A stretch of DNA of 15,679 bases from JANNVZ01 sp031418455 (GCA_031418455.1 JANOXJ010000332.1:1-15679); one strand, 5' to 3'. Shown: positions 1 to 6,800, counted from the first letter of the stretch. The notes: generated from the sequence alone by a model not told the origin. Numbers and translations are program-made.

Positions 1-82
1 CCAAATGTTTGTTACACTACATCGAGAATGTTGTAGTGGGTTCGGAAAATATTTGGGCCAGCCAAAGATTAATGAAAAATAA
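1..82 (+). CDS. possible C-terminal end of an upstream gene (partial, unrecognised)
   Basis: A frame is open from the window edge to a TAA at 80-82 and contains an ATG at 5-7. Its last residues read ...GKYLGQPKINEK. This could be the tail of a plus-strand gene starting outside the window, or a chance 25-codon ORF. No family is recognisable from so short a stretch. A 7-bp inverted repeat (CACTACA 15-21 / TGTAGTG 32-38) lies inside it. The rest of 83-150 is AT-rich with nothing identifiable. Confidence 0.2.
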   Translation, partial: QMFVTLHRECCSGFGKYLGQPKINEK

Positions 83-150
83 GGTAATTGAAGTTTTATA
101 TATAATTAATGATAAGTAAAATACTACAAATGTTTCAAACAGCCTTAAAC

Positions 151-180
151 AAAAAAGGCCTTCAGTTTCCTGAAAGCCTT
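151..180 (-). terminator. rho-independent terminator of the tRNA locus
   Basis: On the minus strand an 11-bp stem (180-170 with 165-155, one G-U pair) closes on a GAAA tetraloop and runs into six U residues (156-151). The wobble pair (C160/A175 on the plus strand) pairs only in minus-strand RNA, which fixes the direction. It sits 13 nt downstream of the tRNA-Ala body and would end transcription of the tRNA pair. Confidence 0.85.
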
Positions 181-192
181 GGTATCATTAGG

Positions 193-266
<74 letters not shown>

Positions 267-282
267 TTATATTTTTAAACTT

Positions 283-350
283 CGGTATGATAACCGCTGA
301 CCTTCCCGCTCGCTTGTGCGGGACGCTCTAGCCAGCTGAGCTATACCCCC
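283..350 (-). pseudogene. truncated tandem tRNA copy (tRNA-Ala-like, 3' part lost)
   Basis: Starting at 350, the first 27 nt are identical to the neighbouring tRNA-Ala (acceptor 5' strand, D-arm, G26). The anticodon arm is 20 nt rather than 17: a TCCCGC/GCGGGA stem of 6 bp encloses an 8-nt loop ACAAGCGA, so no normal anticodon can be assigned. The variable region AGGTC and the first T-stem strand AGCGG follow. The match then stops: the T-loop, the return T-stem strand and the 3' acceptor strand are missing. The next bases (TTATCATACC) resemble the trailer after tRNA 1 (TAATGATACC), as if a deletion joined the T-arm to the trailer. The two copies are 17 bp apart. Most likely a decayed tandem duplicate; a processed tRNA-like RNA is an alternative. 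Confidence 0.6.
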
Positions 351-416
351 TAAATTATACTAAAACATACCTAAACTGAACTTAGAATATGTCTTCTTTT
401 ATCGCTAAAAGGGGCG

Positions 417-424
417 CAAATGTA
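417..424 (-). promoter_or_regulatory. probable -7 element of the tRNA promoter
   Basis: On the minus strand 424-417 reads TACATTTG, an exact match to the Bacteroidota sigma-ABfr -7 consensus TAnnTTTG. A T-rich segment lies about 19 nt upstream but no clean TTTG -33 box. The start of transcription would be near 410, about 60 nt before the first tRNA-like sequence. Confidence 0.5.
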
Positions 425-492
425 TGCGCTATATAAGACTATTAAAAACTTTTTTTTCAACCCAATGCAACACTCGCCTGACCAGTTAAGTC

Positions 493-523
493 TTTGATTC
501 ATTAGGTTTTGCATTTTAATTTG
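493..523 (+). promoter_or_regulatory. Bacteroidota-type promoter-like pair, plus strand
   Basis: TTTG at 493-496 is followed, after exactly 19 nt, by TTAATTTG at 516-523, one mismatch from TAnnTTTG. Transcription would start near 530. The only downstream element before a strong terminator is the terminator hairpin itself, so a transcript would be about 55 nt. Could be chance in AT-rich DNA. Confidence 0.35.
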
Positions 524-550
524 ATATTTCTTTGATTAAGGACTCCAGCA

Positions 551-585
551 AAGCGCTGCCTCGTACCTCGAGGTGGCGCTTTTTT
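551..585 (+). terminator. strong plus-strand rho-independent terminator without an obvious gene
   Basis: A 13-bp stem pairs 551-563 with 569-581 around the loop TACCT, including two G-U pairs, followed by a T-run to 585. The G-U pairs and the T-tract position give plus-strand direction. No plus-strand gene is identifiable upstream within the window except the possible partial ORF ending at 82, 470 bp away. Confidence 0.75.
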
Positions 586-773
586 CGTTCCTGCATTACC
601 TTCCTGACCATAGTTAGTATTTAGTGCATAATACACTGTTCTTTTTTATTCTAAACCTCTCCCTTATGCCGCAATTTCGTTGCTCCAATACCAGCATATG
701 TTGCTCATCAGTTTAGCACTCTTGTTTTGCAATTGGACCTGTCAATTAATCAATCAAACTATTATTTACCACC

Positions 774-1166
774 ATGACGCTTAGCAACACCATCAACCAT
801 GTGCGCGATTTTCATAATGCATTTGGCTTGCCAGTAAGAACTGTACCCACTGCAGATCTTTCAGAAAAAGAAATCCAACTGCGATTTAACCTTATGAAGG
901 AAGAAAACGAGGAGTATCTGGAAGCAGCACAAAGAGGCGATTTAGTGGAAGTGGCCGATGCTTTGGGCGATATGCTCTACATTCTTTGTGGTACTATTAA
1001 TGCACATGGTTTGCAAGAAAAGATAGCAGAGGTATTTGAAGAAATTCAGAGAAGCAACATGAGCAAACTTGACGAAAATGGTCAACCAATATACCGTGAA
1101 GATGGTAAGGTGATGAAAAGCAACAGGTACTTTAAGCCCGACATTGCTTCAATTCTTGCTAAATAA
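774..1166 (+). CDS. MazG/PRA-PH-like nucleotide pyrophosphohydrolase
   Basis: A 130-aa all-alpha NTP pyrophosphatase (PF01503 phosphoribosyl-ATP pyrophosphohydrolase-like group, sometimes annotated 'Cof-like'). It carries the family's divalent-metal signature: an acidic cluster EENEE (43-47), then E59-V-A-D62 and D66 in VEVADALGD. A helix EVFEEIQRSNMSKL (86-99) follows, as is typical. Such enzymes hydrolyse a nucleoside triphosphate to monophosphate and pyrophosphate, often for nucleotide-pool cleaning; the substrate here cannot be deduced. It is not HisE by context, since no his genes are near. The ATG at 774 is the first in-frame start. The gene stands alone, and its stop lies only 8 bp from the convergent rfbB stop, with AT-rich sequence between. 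Confidence 0.85.
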   Translation: MTLSNTINHVRDFHNAFGLPVRTVPTADLSEKEIQLRFNLMKEENEEYLEAAQRGDLVEVADALGDMLYILCGTINAHGLQEKIAEVFEEIQRSNMSKLDENGQPIYREDGKVMKSNRYFKPDIASILAK

Positions 1167-1174
1167 TTTTTTTA

Positions 1175-2224
1175 TTAGCGCCCGCTATACATACTCTCAT
1201 AGTACTTAAGGTAGTCACCCGAGGTAATGTTTTTAATCCATTCTTCATTGGCCAAATACCAGTCTATTGTTTTGCCAAGTAATGACCGAAAAGGTTGTGT
1301 TGGTTCCCAGCCCAATTCGGTTTTTAGTTTGGTGGCATCTATTGCATAGCGCGCATCGTGGCCTGGCCTATCGGTCACATAAGTTATTAATTGTTCGCTT
1401 TCGCCTTTTGCTCGCCCCAATTTTTCATCCATTAGCTCGCACAAAAGTTTTACTACATCTATATTCTTCCACTCATTATTTCCACCTATGCAATAAGTAT
1501 CACCCACCTTTCCCTTATGGAAAATTAAATCAATTGCGCGGGCATGATCTTCTACCCACAGCCAGTCGCGCACATTTTCACCTTTGCCGTACACCGGCAG
1601 CGGCTTACTGTTCTTAATATTATTTATAACAAGGGGAATTAGTTTTTCTGGAAAATGGTGCGAACCATAATTGTTGCTACAATTAGAAATAACCACTGGC
1701 AAACCATAAGTATGATGGTATGCGCGCACTAAATGATCGCTGGATGCTTTGCTTGCGCTGTAGGGGCTGCGTGGATCATAAGCTGTGGTTTCAGAAAATT
1801 TACCTGTAGCACCAAGCGATCCAAAAACTTCATCGGTACTGACATGATAAAACTGCTTTCCAGCAAAATCATTTTTCCAAATTTCTAATGCTGCCGATAA
1901 CAGGTTAGAGGTACCAACTATATTTGTTTGCACAAAGGCATCAGGCCCGGTAATGCTTCTGTCCACATGGCTCTCTGCTGCTAAATGGATCACTCCATCA
2001 AATTTTTCTTCGGCAAATATTTTTTGTAGGAATTTTCTGTCGCAAATGTCTCCGCGAATGAATTGGTAATTGACCGCATTTTCAATGTCCTTTAAGTTAG
2101 CCAAATTTCCGGCATAGGTCAACTTATCTAAGTTATAAATGCGATACTCGGGATATTTGTTTACCAGCAGTCGCACCGCGTGCGAACCAATAAAACCAGC
2201 ACCTCCTGTAACAAGTATTTTCAT
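1175..2224 (-). CDS. rfbB: dTDP-glucose 4,6-dehydratase
   Basis: 349 aa, normal length for RmlB/RfbB, an extended short-chain dehydrogenase. It converts dTDP-glucose to dTDP-4-keto-6-deoxyglucose, the precursor of dTDP-rhamnose and other deoxysugars of surface polysaccharides. The NAD-binding GGAGFIG is at 7-13, HLAAESHVD at 80-88, the catalytic STDE at 129-132 (Asp131/Glu132 are the dehydratase acid/base pair) and YSASK at 155-159 (Tyr155, Lys159). The nucleotide-binding RPGHDARY at 286-293 is also diagnostic. It is the last gene of the minus-strand sugar block, separated from the dehydrogenase gene by 181 bp. rmlA, rmlC and rmlD are not in the window, so the final sugar is unknown. Confidence 0.97.
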   Translation of the reverse strand: MKILVTGGAGFIGSHAVRLLVNKYPEYRIYNLDKLTYAGNLANLKDIENAVNYQFIRGDICDRKFLQKIFAEEKFDGVIHLAAESHVDRSITGPDAFVQTNIVGTSNLLSAALEIWKNDFAGKQFYHVSTDEVFGSLGATGKFSETTAYDPRSPYSASKASSDHLVRAYHHTYGLPVVISNCSNNYGSHHFPEKLIPLVINNIKNSKPLPVYGKGENVRDWLWVEDHARAIDLIFHKGKVGDTYCIGGNNEWKNIDVVKLLCELMDEKLGRAKGESEQLITYVTDRPGHDARYAIDATKLKTELGWEPTQPFRSLLGKTIDWYLANEEWIKNITSGDYLKYYESMYSGR

Positions 2225-2405
2225 TTTATCGAAGATTATTTAGAAGTAAGAAAATAGATGTTAGATATTGGTAATTATAAATTAGCAGCTATACGTATTG
2301 GTTAGTTAACCAGATAATTCGACATATAAAATACACCTAACTTGTTATCCACTATTTACTAGCATAAGGTTACATTCTTATTACTCCTTCCGCCTCTAAT
2401 GTCTT

Positions 2406-3704
2406 TTATAAACTCCAATAGGATAATTCTTTTATTTTGGTTCTGAATAATCCCTTAACGTCTACCAGCGTGCCTTTACCATCACGCATAAGCGATTTAA
2501 AGAATGCTTCATCCAAATTTAAATATTCCTTGTGTGATACTGCCACTACCACGGCATCATAAGCTCCCTGCGTTGGTTCTTTTACCAACCCAAAGCCATA
2601 CTCATGCTTTAGTTCATCACTATCAGCATGCGGATCTATTACCTCTACTTGCACGCTAAATGACTCTAGTTCGCGTATTACATCTACTACTTTGGAGTTG
2701 CGCACATCGCTCACATCTTCTTTAAAAGTAGCGCCCATTACAAGCACTTTGGCCTCTAATGCATTGCGGCCTTGTTCTAATATTTTCTTTACCGTTTGTT
2801 TTCCTACATAGAAACCCATGCTATCGTTTACATAACGAGCACTGCTTATAACCTTGCTATGGTAGCCAATTTTTTTAGCCTTATAAACCAAATAATATGG
2901 ATCTACACCTATACAATGACCACCAACAAGGCCCGGTGTGAATGGCAAGAAATTCCACTTTGTGCGAGCACTGGCCAATACATCATAGGTATTGATGCCC
3001 ATTTTATTCAATATGATCGAAAGCTCGTTGATAAGTGAAATATTTACATCGCGCTGAGTATTCTCAATGATTTTGCTGGCCTCAGCTACTTTTATACTTG
3101 TAGCTCTGTGTGTGCCTGCATCTACTACTACCTCATACGTTTTAGCTATTTCTTCCAGCGATTCTGCGCAGCATCCGCTCACTACTTTCATAATGGTGCG
3201 AATGGTGTGGTTTTTATCACCCGGATTTATACGTTCTGGCGAGTAGCCTACTTTGAAATCTGTAACCATTTTAAGGCCAGATAATTCTTCCAAAATAGGC
3301 ACGCAATCTTCTTCTGTACAACCTGGATACACTGTGCTTTCATACACCACATAGTCACCTTTCTTAAGCACTTTGCCTACAGTGCGCGAGGCTGCTAACA
3401 CAGGACCCAAATCAGGCAAATTCATATTGTTTATTGGAGTAGGCACTGCTATTATGAAGAAATTCACATCTTTCATATCCTCCAAATCGGCTGTAAAATG
3501 AATGTCGCAGCCATCAAAAGCGCTACTCTCTAACTCCTGAGATGGATCTATTTTTTTGCGCATTAGGTCCACGCGTTGTTGGTTTATATCAAAACCCACA
3601 ACTTTTAATGTTCGTGCAAATTCTAATGCAATAGGAAGACCTACATAACCAAGACCTATAACTCCCAGCTTGGCTTCCTTTTTTACTAATCTCTCGTATA
3701 TCAT
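2406..3704 (-). CDS. tviB: UDP-N-acetylhexosamine 6-dehydrogenase, TviB/WbpA type
   Basis: A 432-aa UDP-glucose/GDP-mannose dehydrogenase-family protein of the VipA/TviB/WbpO branch. It carries out NAD-dependent four-electron oxidation at C6 of a UDP-HexNAc to the uronic acid. Visible motifs: Rossmann GLGYVG (18-23), FDIN (38-41), PTPIN (88-92), ESTVYPG (122-128), YSPERINPG (154-162), ENTQRDVNI (214-222), catalytic Cys264 in GHCIGVDPYYL (262-272), a C-terminal Rossmann half with VMGATFKEDVSDVRNSK, and the ending LSYWSL. UDP-GlcNAc is the likely substrate because the gene follows a WbpD-like acetyltransferase, which acts on UDP-GlcNAcA-derived sugars; UDP-GalNAc cannot be excluded. A -7-like CACATTTG lies on the minus strand at 3790-3783, so it may have its own promoter in the 98-bp gap. 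Confidence 0.93.
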   Translation of the reverse strand: MIYERLVKKEAKLGVIGLGYVGLPIALEFARTLKVVGFDINQQRVDLMRKKIDPSQELESSAFDGCDIHFTADLEDMKDVNFFIIAVPTPINNMNLPDLGPVLAASRTVGKVLKKGDYVVYESTVYPGCTEEDCVPILEELSGLKMVTDFKVGYSPERINPGDKNHTIRTIMKVVSGCCAESLEEIAKTYEVVVDAGTHRATSIKVAEASKIIENTQRDVNISLINELSIILNKMGINTYDVLASARTKWNFLPFTPGLVGGHCIGVDPYYLVYKAKKIGYHSKVISSARYVNDSMGFYVGKQTVKKILEQGRNALEAKVLVMGATFKEDVSDVRNSKVVDVIRELESFSVQVEVIDPHADSDELKHEYGFGLVKEPTQGAYDAVVVAVSHKEYLNLDEAFFKSLMRDGKGTLVDVKGLFRTKIKELSYWSL

Positions 3705-3802
3705 ATTCTATTAAAAATAATAATCAAATTTCATAATTGCTCTCATTCAATCTTTCAATATGAGTTGAAAAAAAAGCGGGTGCAAATGTGCGAAGAGTTG
3801 GG

Positions 3803-4381
3803 CTATTGACCTATGAATTCCACCCTACCTTCTATTAATTTGTATCTATCACTACTTTCAGGACAAATAGCTTGACCGCTGGTGTCAAATTTAAGCTTAT
3901 GTCCTAGCTTACTCATCCAGCCCATTTGCCTTGCAGGATTTCCCACTATAAGCGCATAGGCCAGCACCTCTTTGGTTACCACTGCGCCTGCTCCTACAAA
4001 TGCATATTCGCCTATTTCGTAACCGCACACTATAGTAGCATTGGCGCCTATGCTGGCTCCTTTGCGCACAATCGTTTGGCGGTATTCATTTTTGCGCACT
4101 ACTGCGCTGCGCGGATTTATAACGTTGGTAAATACGCATGAAGGCCCAAGAAATACATCGTCTTCGCACGAAACTCCAGTGTAAAGCGACACATTGTTTT
4201 GCACTTTCACATTGTTGCCCAGCACCACCTCAGGCGACACTACTACGTTTTGGCCAATGTTGCAATTTTCACCAATGGTACAATTTGGCATAATGTGACT
4301 GAAATGCCAGATTTTAGTGCCGTTACCAATGGTGCAACCTTCGTCAATAATGGCTGTAGGATGCGAAAAAAAATTACTCAT
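3803..4381 (-). CDS. wbpD: WbpD/WlbB-like UDP-amino-sugar N-acetyltransferase
   Basis: A 192-aa left-handed beta-helix acetyltransferase with repeated hexapeptides throughout (IIDEGCTIGNGTKIW, NCTIGENCNIGQN, VVLGNNVKVQNNV, GASIGANATIVCG, YAFVGAGAVV). The segment EDDVFLGPSCVFTNVINPRS is the hallmark of enzymes that N-acetylate the 3-amino group of UDP-GlcNAc(3NH2)A on the way to di-N-acetylated mannuronic acid. It uses acetyl-CoA in the cytoplasm. I chose the ATG at 4381; a TTG two codons upstream (4387) is in frame but less likely. It sits 36 bp after the decarboxylase and 98 bp before the dehydrogenase. The partner oxidoreductase (WbpB) and aminotransferase (WbpE) are absent from the window. 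Confidence 0.9.
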   Translation of the reverse strand: MSNFFSHPTAIIDEGCTIGNGTKIWHFSHIMPNCTIGENCNIGQNVVVSPEVVLGNNVKVQNNVSLYTGVSCEDDVFLGPSCVFTNVINPRSAVVRKNEYRQTIVRKGASIGANATIVCGYEIGEYAFVGAGAVVTKEVLAYALIVGNPARQMGWMSKLGHKLKFDTSGQAICPESSDRYKLIEGRVEFIGQ

Positions 4382-4417
4382 TTTCAAATTGATGTTGCGC
4401 CAACTCTTACAGCCTGA

Positions 4418-5401
4418 CTATTTATTGTACTTAGTAAAATCCTTGTGTTCCACCTTGGTCAACTCCTCTTCTGTAAGCCGTTTAAAATAATCATAAGTAA
4501 TTTTAAGGCCCTCGCTGCGGTGCACTTTTGGCTCCCATCCGAGCAATTGGCGAGCCAGTGTTATATCTGGCTGGCGTTGCTTTGGGTCGTCAGTTGGCAA
4601 TTCTTTAAATATTATTTTCTGGCTGGTACCTGTCAGTTTTATTATTTCCTGAGCAAAATCAAGTATGGTTATTTCATCTGGATTGCCAATGTTTACCGGC
4701 ATAGCATAATCGCTCATAAGCAATCGGAATATACCTTCTACCAAATCATCTACATAGCAAAAAGAGCGTGTTTGAGAACCATCGCCAAACACGGTAAGGT
4801 CTTCGCCACGTATGGCCTGACCTATGAATGCTGGCAATACACGTCCATCATTTAGCCTCATGCGTGGGCCGTAGGTATTAAATATGCGCACTATGCGGGT
4901 TTCCAAGCCATGAAAAGTGTGGTAGGCCATGGTCATTGCCTCTTGAAAGCGTTTTGCCTCGTCATACACACCACGTGGCCCTACCGGATTCACATTGCCC
5001 CAGTACGTTTCCTTTTGTGGATGCACGGCTGGGTCGCCATACACCTCGCTAGTGCTGGCTATTAGCACTCTTGCATTTTTTTCCTTGGCTAATCCTAAGC
5101 AATTATGAATGCCTAGCGACCCCACTTTAAGTGTCTGTATAGGTATTTTAAGATAATCAATAGGGCTGGCAGGCGAGGCAAAATGAAGTATATAATCTAA
5201 CTTGCCGCTTACATGTATGAATTTAGAAACATCATGGTGATGAAATTCAAAATGCTCATTGGGGAATAGATGTTCAATGTTTTTTAAATCACCCGTTATT
5301 AAGTTGTCCATGGCTATAACATGAAAACCTTCCCTAATAAATCTGTCGCAAAGATGTGAGCCCAAAAAGCCGGCAGCTCCTGTTATAAGAATACGTGGCA
5401 T
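4418..5401 (-). CDS. uxs: UDP-glucuronate decarboxylase (UDP-xylose synthase)
   Basis: A 327-aa extended short-chain dehydrogenase of the UXS group, which converts UDP-glucuronate to UDP-xylose and CO2 with bound NAD. GAAGFLG is at 8-14, and the family signature HFASPASPIDY at 73-83 is followed by IPIQTLKVGSLG. STSEVYGD (116-123) and YDEAK (146-150) carry the catalytic Ser/Thr, Glu119, Tyr146 and Lys150. RIFNTYGPRM and the C-terminal PDITLARQLLGWEP are also typical. It is the first gene of the sugar block; its UDP-GlcA substrate needs a UDP-glucose dehydrogenase that is not clearly present here. On the minus strand a -7-like TACCTTCG lies at 5432-5425, and a 15-bp palindrome is at 5469-5483, so it probably has its own regulated promoter. 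Confidence 0.95.
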   Translation of the reverse strand: MPRILITGAAGFLGSHLCDRFIREGFHVIAMDNLITGDLKNIEHLFPNEHFEFHHHDVSKFIHVSGKLDYILHFASPASPIDYLKIPIQTLKVGSLGIHNCLGLAKEKNARVLIASTSEVYGDPAVHPQKETYWGNVNPVGPRGVYDEAKRFQEAMTMAYHTFHGLETRIVRIFNTYGPRMRLNDGRVLPAFIGQAIRGEDLTVFGDGSQTRSFCYVDDLVEGIFRLLMSDYAMPVNIGNPDEITILDFAQEIIKLTGTSQKIIFKELPTDDPKQRQPDITLARQLLGWEPKVHRSEGLKITYDYFKRLTEEELTKVEHKDFTKYNK

Positions 5402-5424
5402 AAGTCTGTTTTAGAAATGGAGGG

Positions 5425-5432
5425 CGAAGGTA
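5425..5432 (-). promoter_or_regulatory. probable -7 element upstream of the UDP-glucuronate decarboxylase gene
   Basis: The minus strand reads TACCTTCG, one base from TAnnTTTG, 24 nt before the start codon at 5401. No good TTTG box lies at the right distance upstream, so only the -7 half is supported. Confidence 0.35.
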
Positions 5433-5468
5433 CATGTTGAAGTCTGTTTATACATACTTCACCAGTCA

Positions 5469-5483
5469 AATTGAGCCTCAATT
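5469..5483. repeat. 15-bp palindrome AATTGAG-C-CTCAATT
   Basis: A perfect 7-bp inverted repeat around a single central base, in the 196-bp gap upstream of the decarboxylase gene. A one-base loop is unfavourable for RNA, so a dimeric-regulator binding site is more plausible than a hairpin. No known regulator can be assigned. Confidence 0.5.
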
Positions 5484-5549
5484 CTATTTTACCTTTTTAC
5501 CTCGGTTGCCGTGAGCTTCTACCTTATGGGTTATTGGTCACTTTTAGCC

Positions 5550-5571
5550 AATTTCCTGAGTAATGGAAATT
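5550..5571 (-). terminator. weak terminator-like hairpin after the GAF-PAS gene
   Basis: AATTTCC (5550-5556) and GGAAATT (5565-5571) form a perfect 7-bp stem with an 8-nt loop, 27 nt past the stop of the GAF-PAS gene. No U-run follows on the minus strand, so it is at best a weak terminator or an mRNA 3'-end stabiliser. Confidence 0.3.
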
Positions 5572-5597
5572 CGCTCATTCAATATCTTTATTTCAAA

Positions 5598-6719
5598 CTA
5601 GCTGCTATGGCAGGAGTTAAATACAAAGTCGTTTAGCTCGCGCGTGTAGGAGTCCAGCTGTGTAACGCTTTGGCGCATGTATGTGAGCATTTGATCTAAC
5701 TCACCTTTATTGTCCAGGCCATGCTCCGTCAAGTTAGCTATTCCCATCAATTGGGTTACAGGTTGTCGCACTTTATGGGAGTTTTGCTGAAGTATCTCTT
5801 CAAGTGTTTTTATGTGTTGTTCTTTTGTTTCATGTGCTTTGCGAAGTTCAGTTATGTCGCGTCCCACTGATATTACTTCCACTAAATTTCCTTCATCATC
5901 AAAAACACCCGTCTCATTCCACAATGTCCATTGTCTTTGTCGATTTTTACCTAAGCTTATTTTCAGATAAGATACACTCGGATTTTTTCTATTAATATTA
6001 CTAATATGATTGAGGAATTCAAACCTCTCTTCATTAGTCAAATGCCTATTCTGCTTGCCGCTGGTCATTTCCTTTTCTTTTATTCCAAAATATTTTATGT
6101 AGCTTGCATTGGCATATAAACAATCGCCTGCGGGGTTTGACAGCACTATAAAATCCGGTGTGTATTCTAACAATGACTGCAATCGATTTACAAATAATTT
6201 GCGTTCGCCCAAAGCACGCAGTTTTATAATTTTTGCAGCGCACATGGAACTTAGCGTTTCTAGCATTTGTTTATGCGACTCTGTAAAAAATCCTTTGGAA
6301 GGATGCTCAGAATCAATTACCCCTATTAGCTCACCCTTGTAACAAATGGGTACAGCTATTTCTGACAATCTCCTTTCATCATCTACTATATATCTTTCGT
6401 CTATTGAAGTATCTGCTATTATTTCGCCTTCTTGTTTTAAGGCCACCCAACCTACTATTCCCTTGCCAACGGGTATTTCTATTGGATTTAATATTTCTAA
6501 AGGGTTGGGGTTTTTGGGACCATAAGCCGCTTTTTGCACCAATTTATTTGTCTCTTTGTCCAAAAGGTAAATTACGCAGTCTGTAAATCCAAGTTTGGAA
6601 ACGCACGACTGCATGAAGGTCCAAAGTAAATCGTTTAGATTATCTTGATTAACCAGGTAGGCTGCAAATTCGCTTATCGCACTTTGTTCTGCCCTTTGGC
6701 GCTGCAGCATTTGATGCAT
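5598..6719 (-). CDS. GAF-PAS sensor protein with a histidine-kinase-like DHp helix but no ATPase domain
   Basis: 373 aa. A short basic coil (MHQMLQRQRAEQ) leads into a GAF domain (about 14-167: GKGIVGWVALKQ, VPICYKGELIGVIDSEHP, FFTESHKQMLETLSSM), then a PAS domain (about 176-292: LLEYTPDFIVLSNPAGDCLYANASY, ending VISVGRDITE). A helix follows with a putative H-box, NSHKVRQPVTQLMG (His315), and a second helix to residue 368. This layout occurs in Bacteroidota signalling proteins whose H-box reads SHKVRxPV. The protein then stops: there is no HATPase (N, G1, F boxes), and the following 196 bp do not encode one. It would sense a small ligand or redox state and signal through a partner, or act as a phosphoacceptor. 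ATG codons at 6719 and 6710 are both possible starts. The frame is open upstream to a TAA at 6735-6737, beyond which lies a membrane-helix ORF. Confidence 0.85.
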   Translation of the reverse strand: MHQMLQRQRAEQSAISEFAAYLVNQDNLNDLLWTFMQSCVSKLGFTDCVIYLLDKETNKLVQKAAYGPKNPNPLEILNPIEIPVGKGIVGWVALKQEGEIIADTSIDERYIVDDERRLSEIAVPICYKGELIGVIDSEHPSKGFFTESHKQMLETLSSMCAAKIIKLRALGERKLFVNRLQSLLEYTPDFIVLSNPAGDCLYANASYIKYFGIKEKEMTSGKQNRHLTNEERFEFLNHISNINRKNPSVSYLKISLGKNRQRQWTLWNETGVFDDEGNLVEVISVGRDITELRKAHETKEQHIKTLEEILQQNSHKVRQPVTQLMGIANLTEHGLDNKGELDQMLTYMRQSVTQLDSYTRELNDFVFNSCHSS

Positions 6720-6734
6720 TCTTTTTCTGGAGCG

Positions 6735-6800
6735 TTAGCAACTTGCACCAACAATGATTAATGAAGCCCCGAGTAAGGCTGAGAGTGTTATTAAATACAT
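6735..6800 (-). CDS. 21-aa hydrophobic small ORF in frame with the GAF-PAS gene
   Basis: ATG at 6800-6798 opens a 21-codon ORF beginning MYLITLSALL and ending VGASC, followed by TAA (6737-6735). It is almost wholly hydrophobic, one membrane helix in length, with a lipobox-like ending. It is in the same frame as the GAF-PAS gene: after the TAA come RSRKR and then the ATG at 6719. Helix plus polybasic stretch is what an N-terminal membrane anchor looks like. It is either a genuine leader/small membrane peptide, or the 5' end of a once longer membrane-bound sensor split by a stop codon. No family recognised. Confidence 0.4.
   Translation of the reverse strand: MYLITLSALLGASLIIVGASC

Larger units (their letters stand above)
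351..773. other. 423-bp gap without a protein gene
   Basis: No supported protein gene lies here. It holds the tRNA promoter (417-424), a plus-strand promoter-like pair (493-523) and a strong plus-strand terminator (551-585), each listed separately. A 25-codon ORF at 420-497 has no recognisable content. From 586 to 773 I see only an AT-rich leader for the pyrophosphohydrolase gene, with no convincing promoter. Confidence 0.6.

Noticed and set aside
420..497. 25-codon plus-strand ORF upstream of the orphan terminator
   Set aside because: No conserved content, Phe/Lys-rich from AT-rich sequence, and it overlaps the tRNA promoter and the candidate -33 box.
1155..1180. Bidirectional terminator between the convergent stops
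   Set aside because: The GCTAA/TTAGC arms are only 5 bp and A/T-rich; not a convincing hairpin.
2299..2312. TGGTTA-GT-TAACCA palindrome between the dehydrogenase and rfbB genes
   Set aside because: Only 6 bp per arm in AT-rich DNA, with no promoter link; too weak to call an operator.
4382..4387. TTG start for the WbpD-like gene
   Set aside because: An ATG two codons downstream (4381) is a better start and loses no conserved residues.
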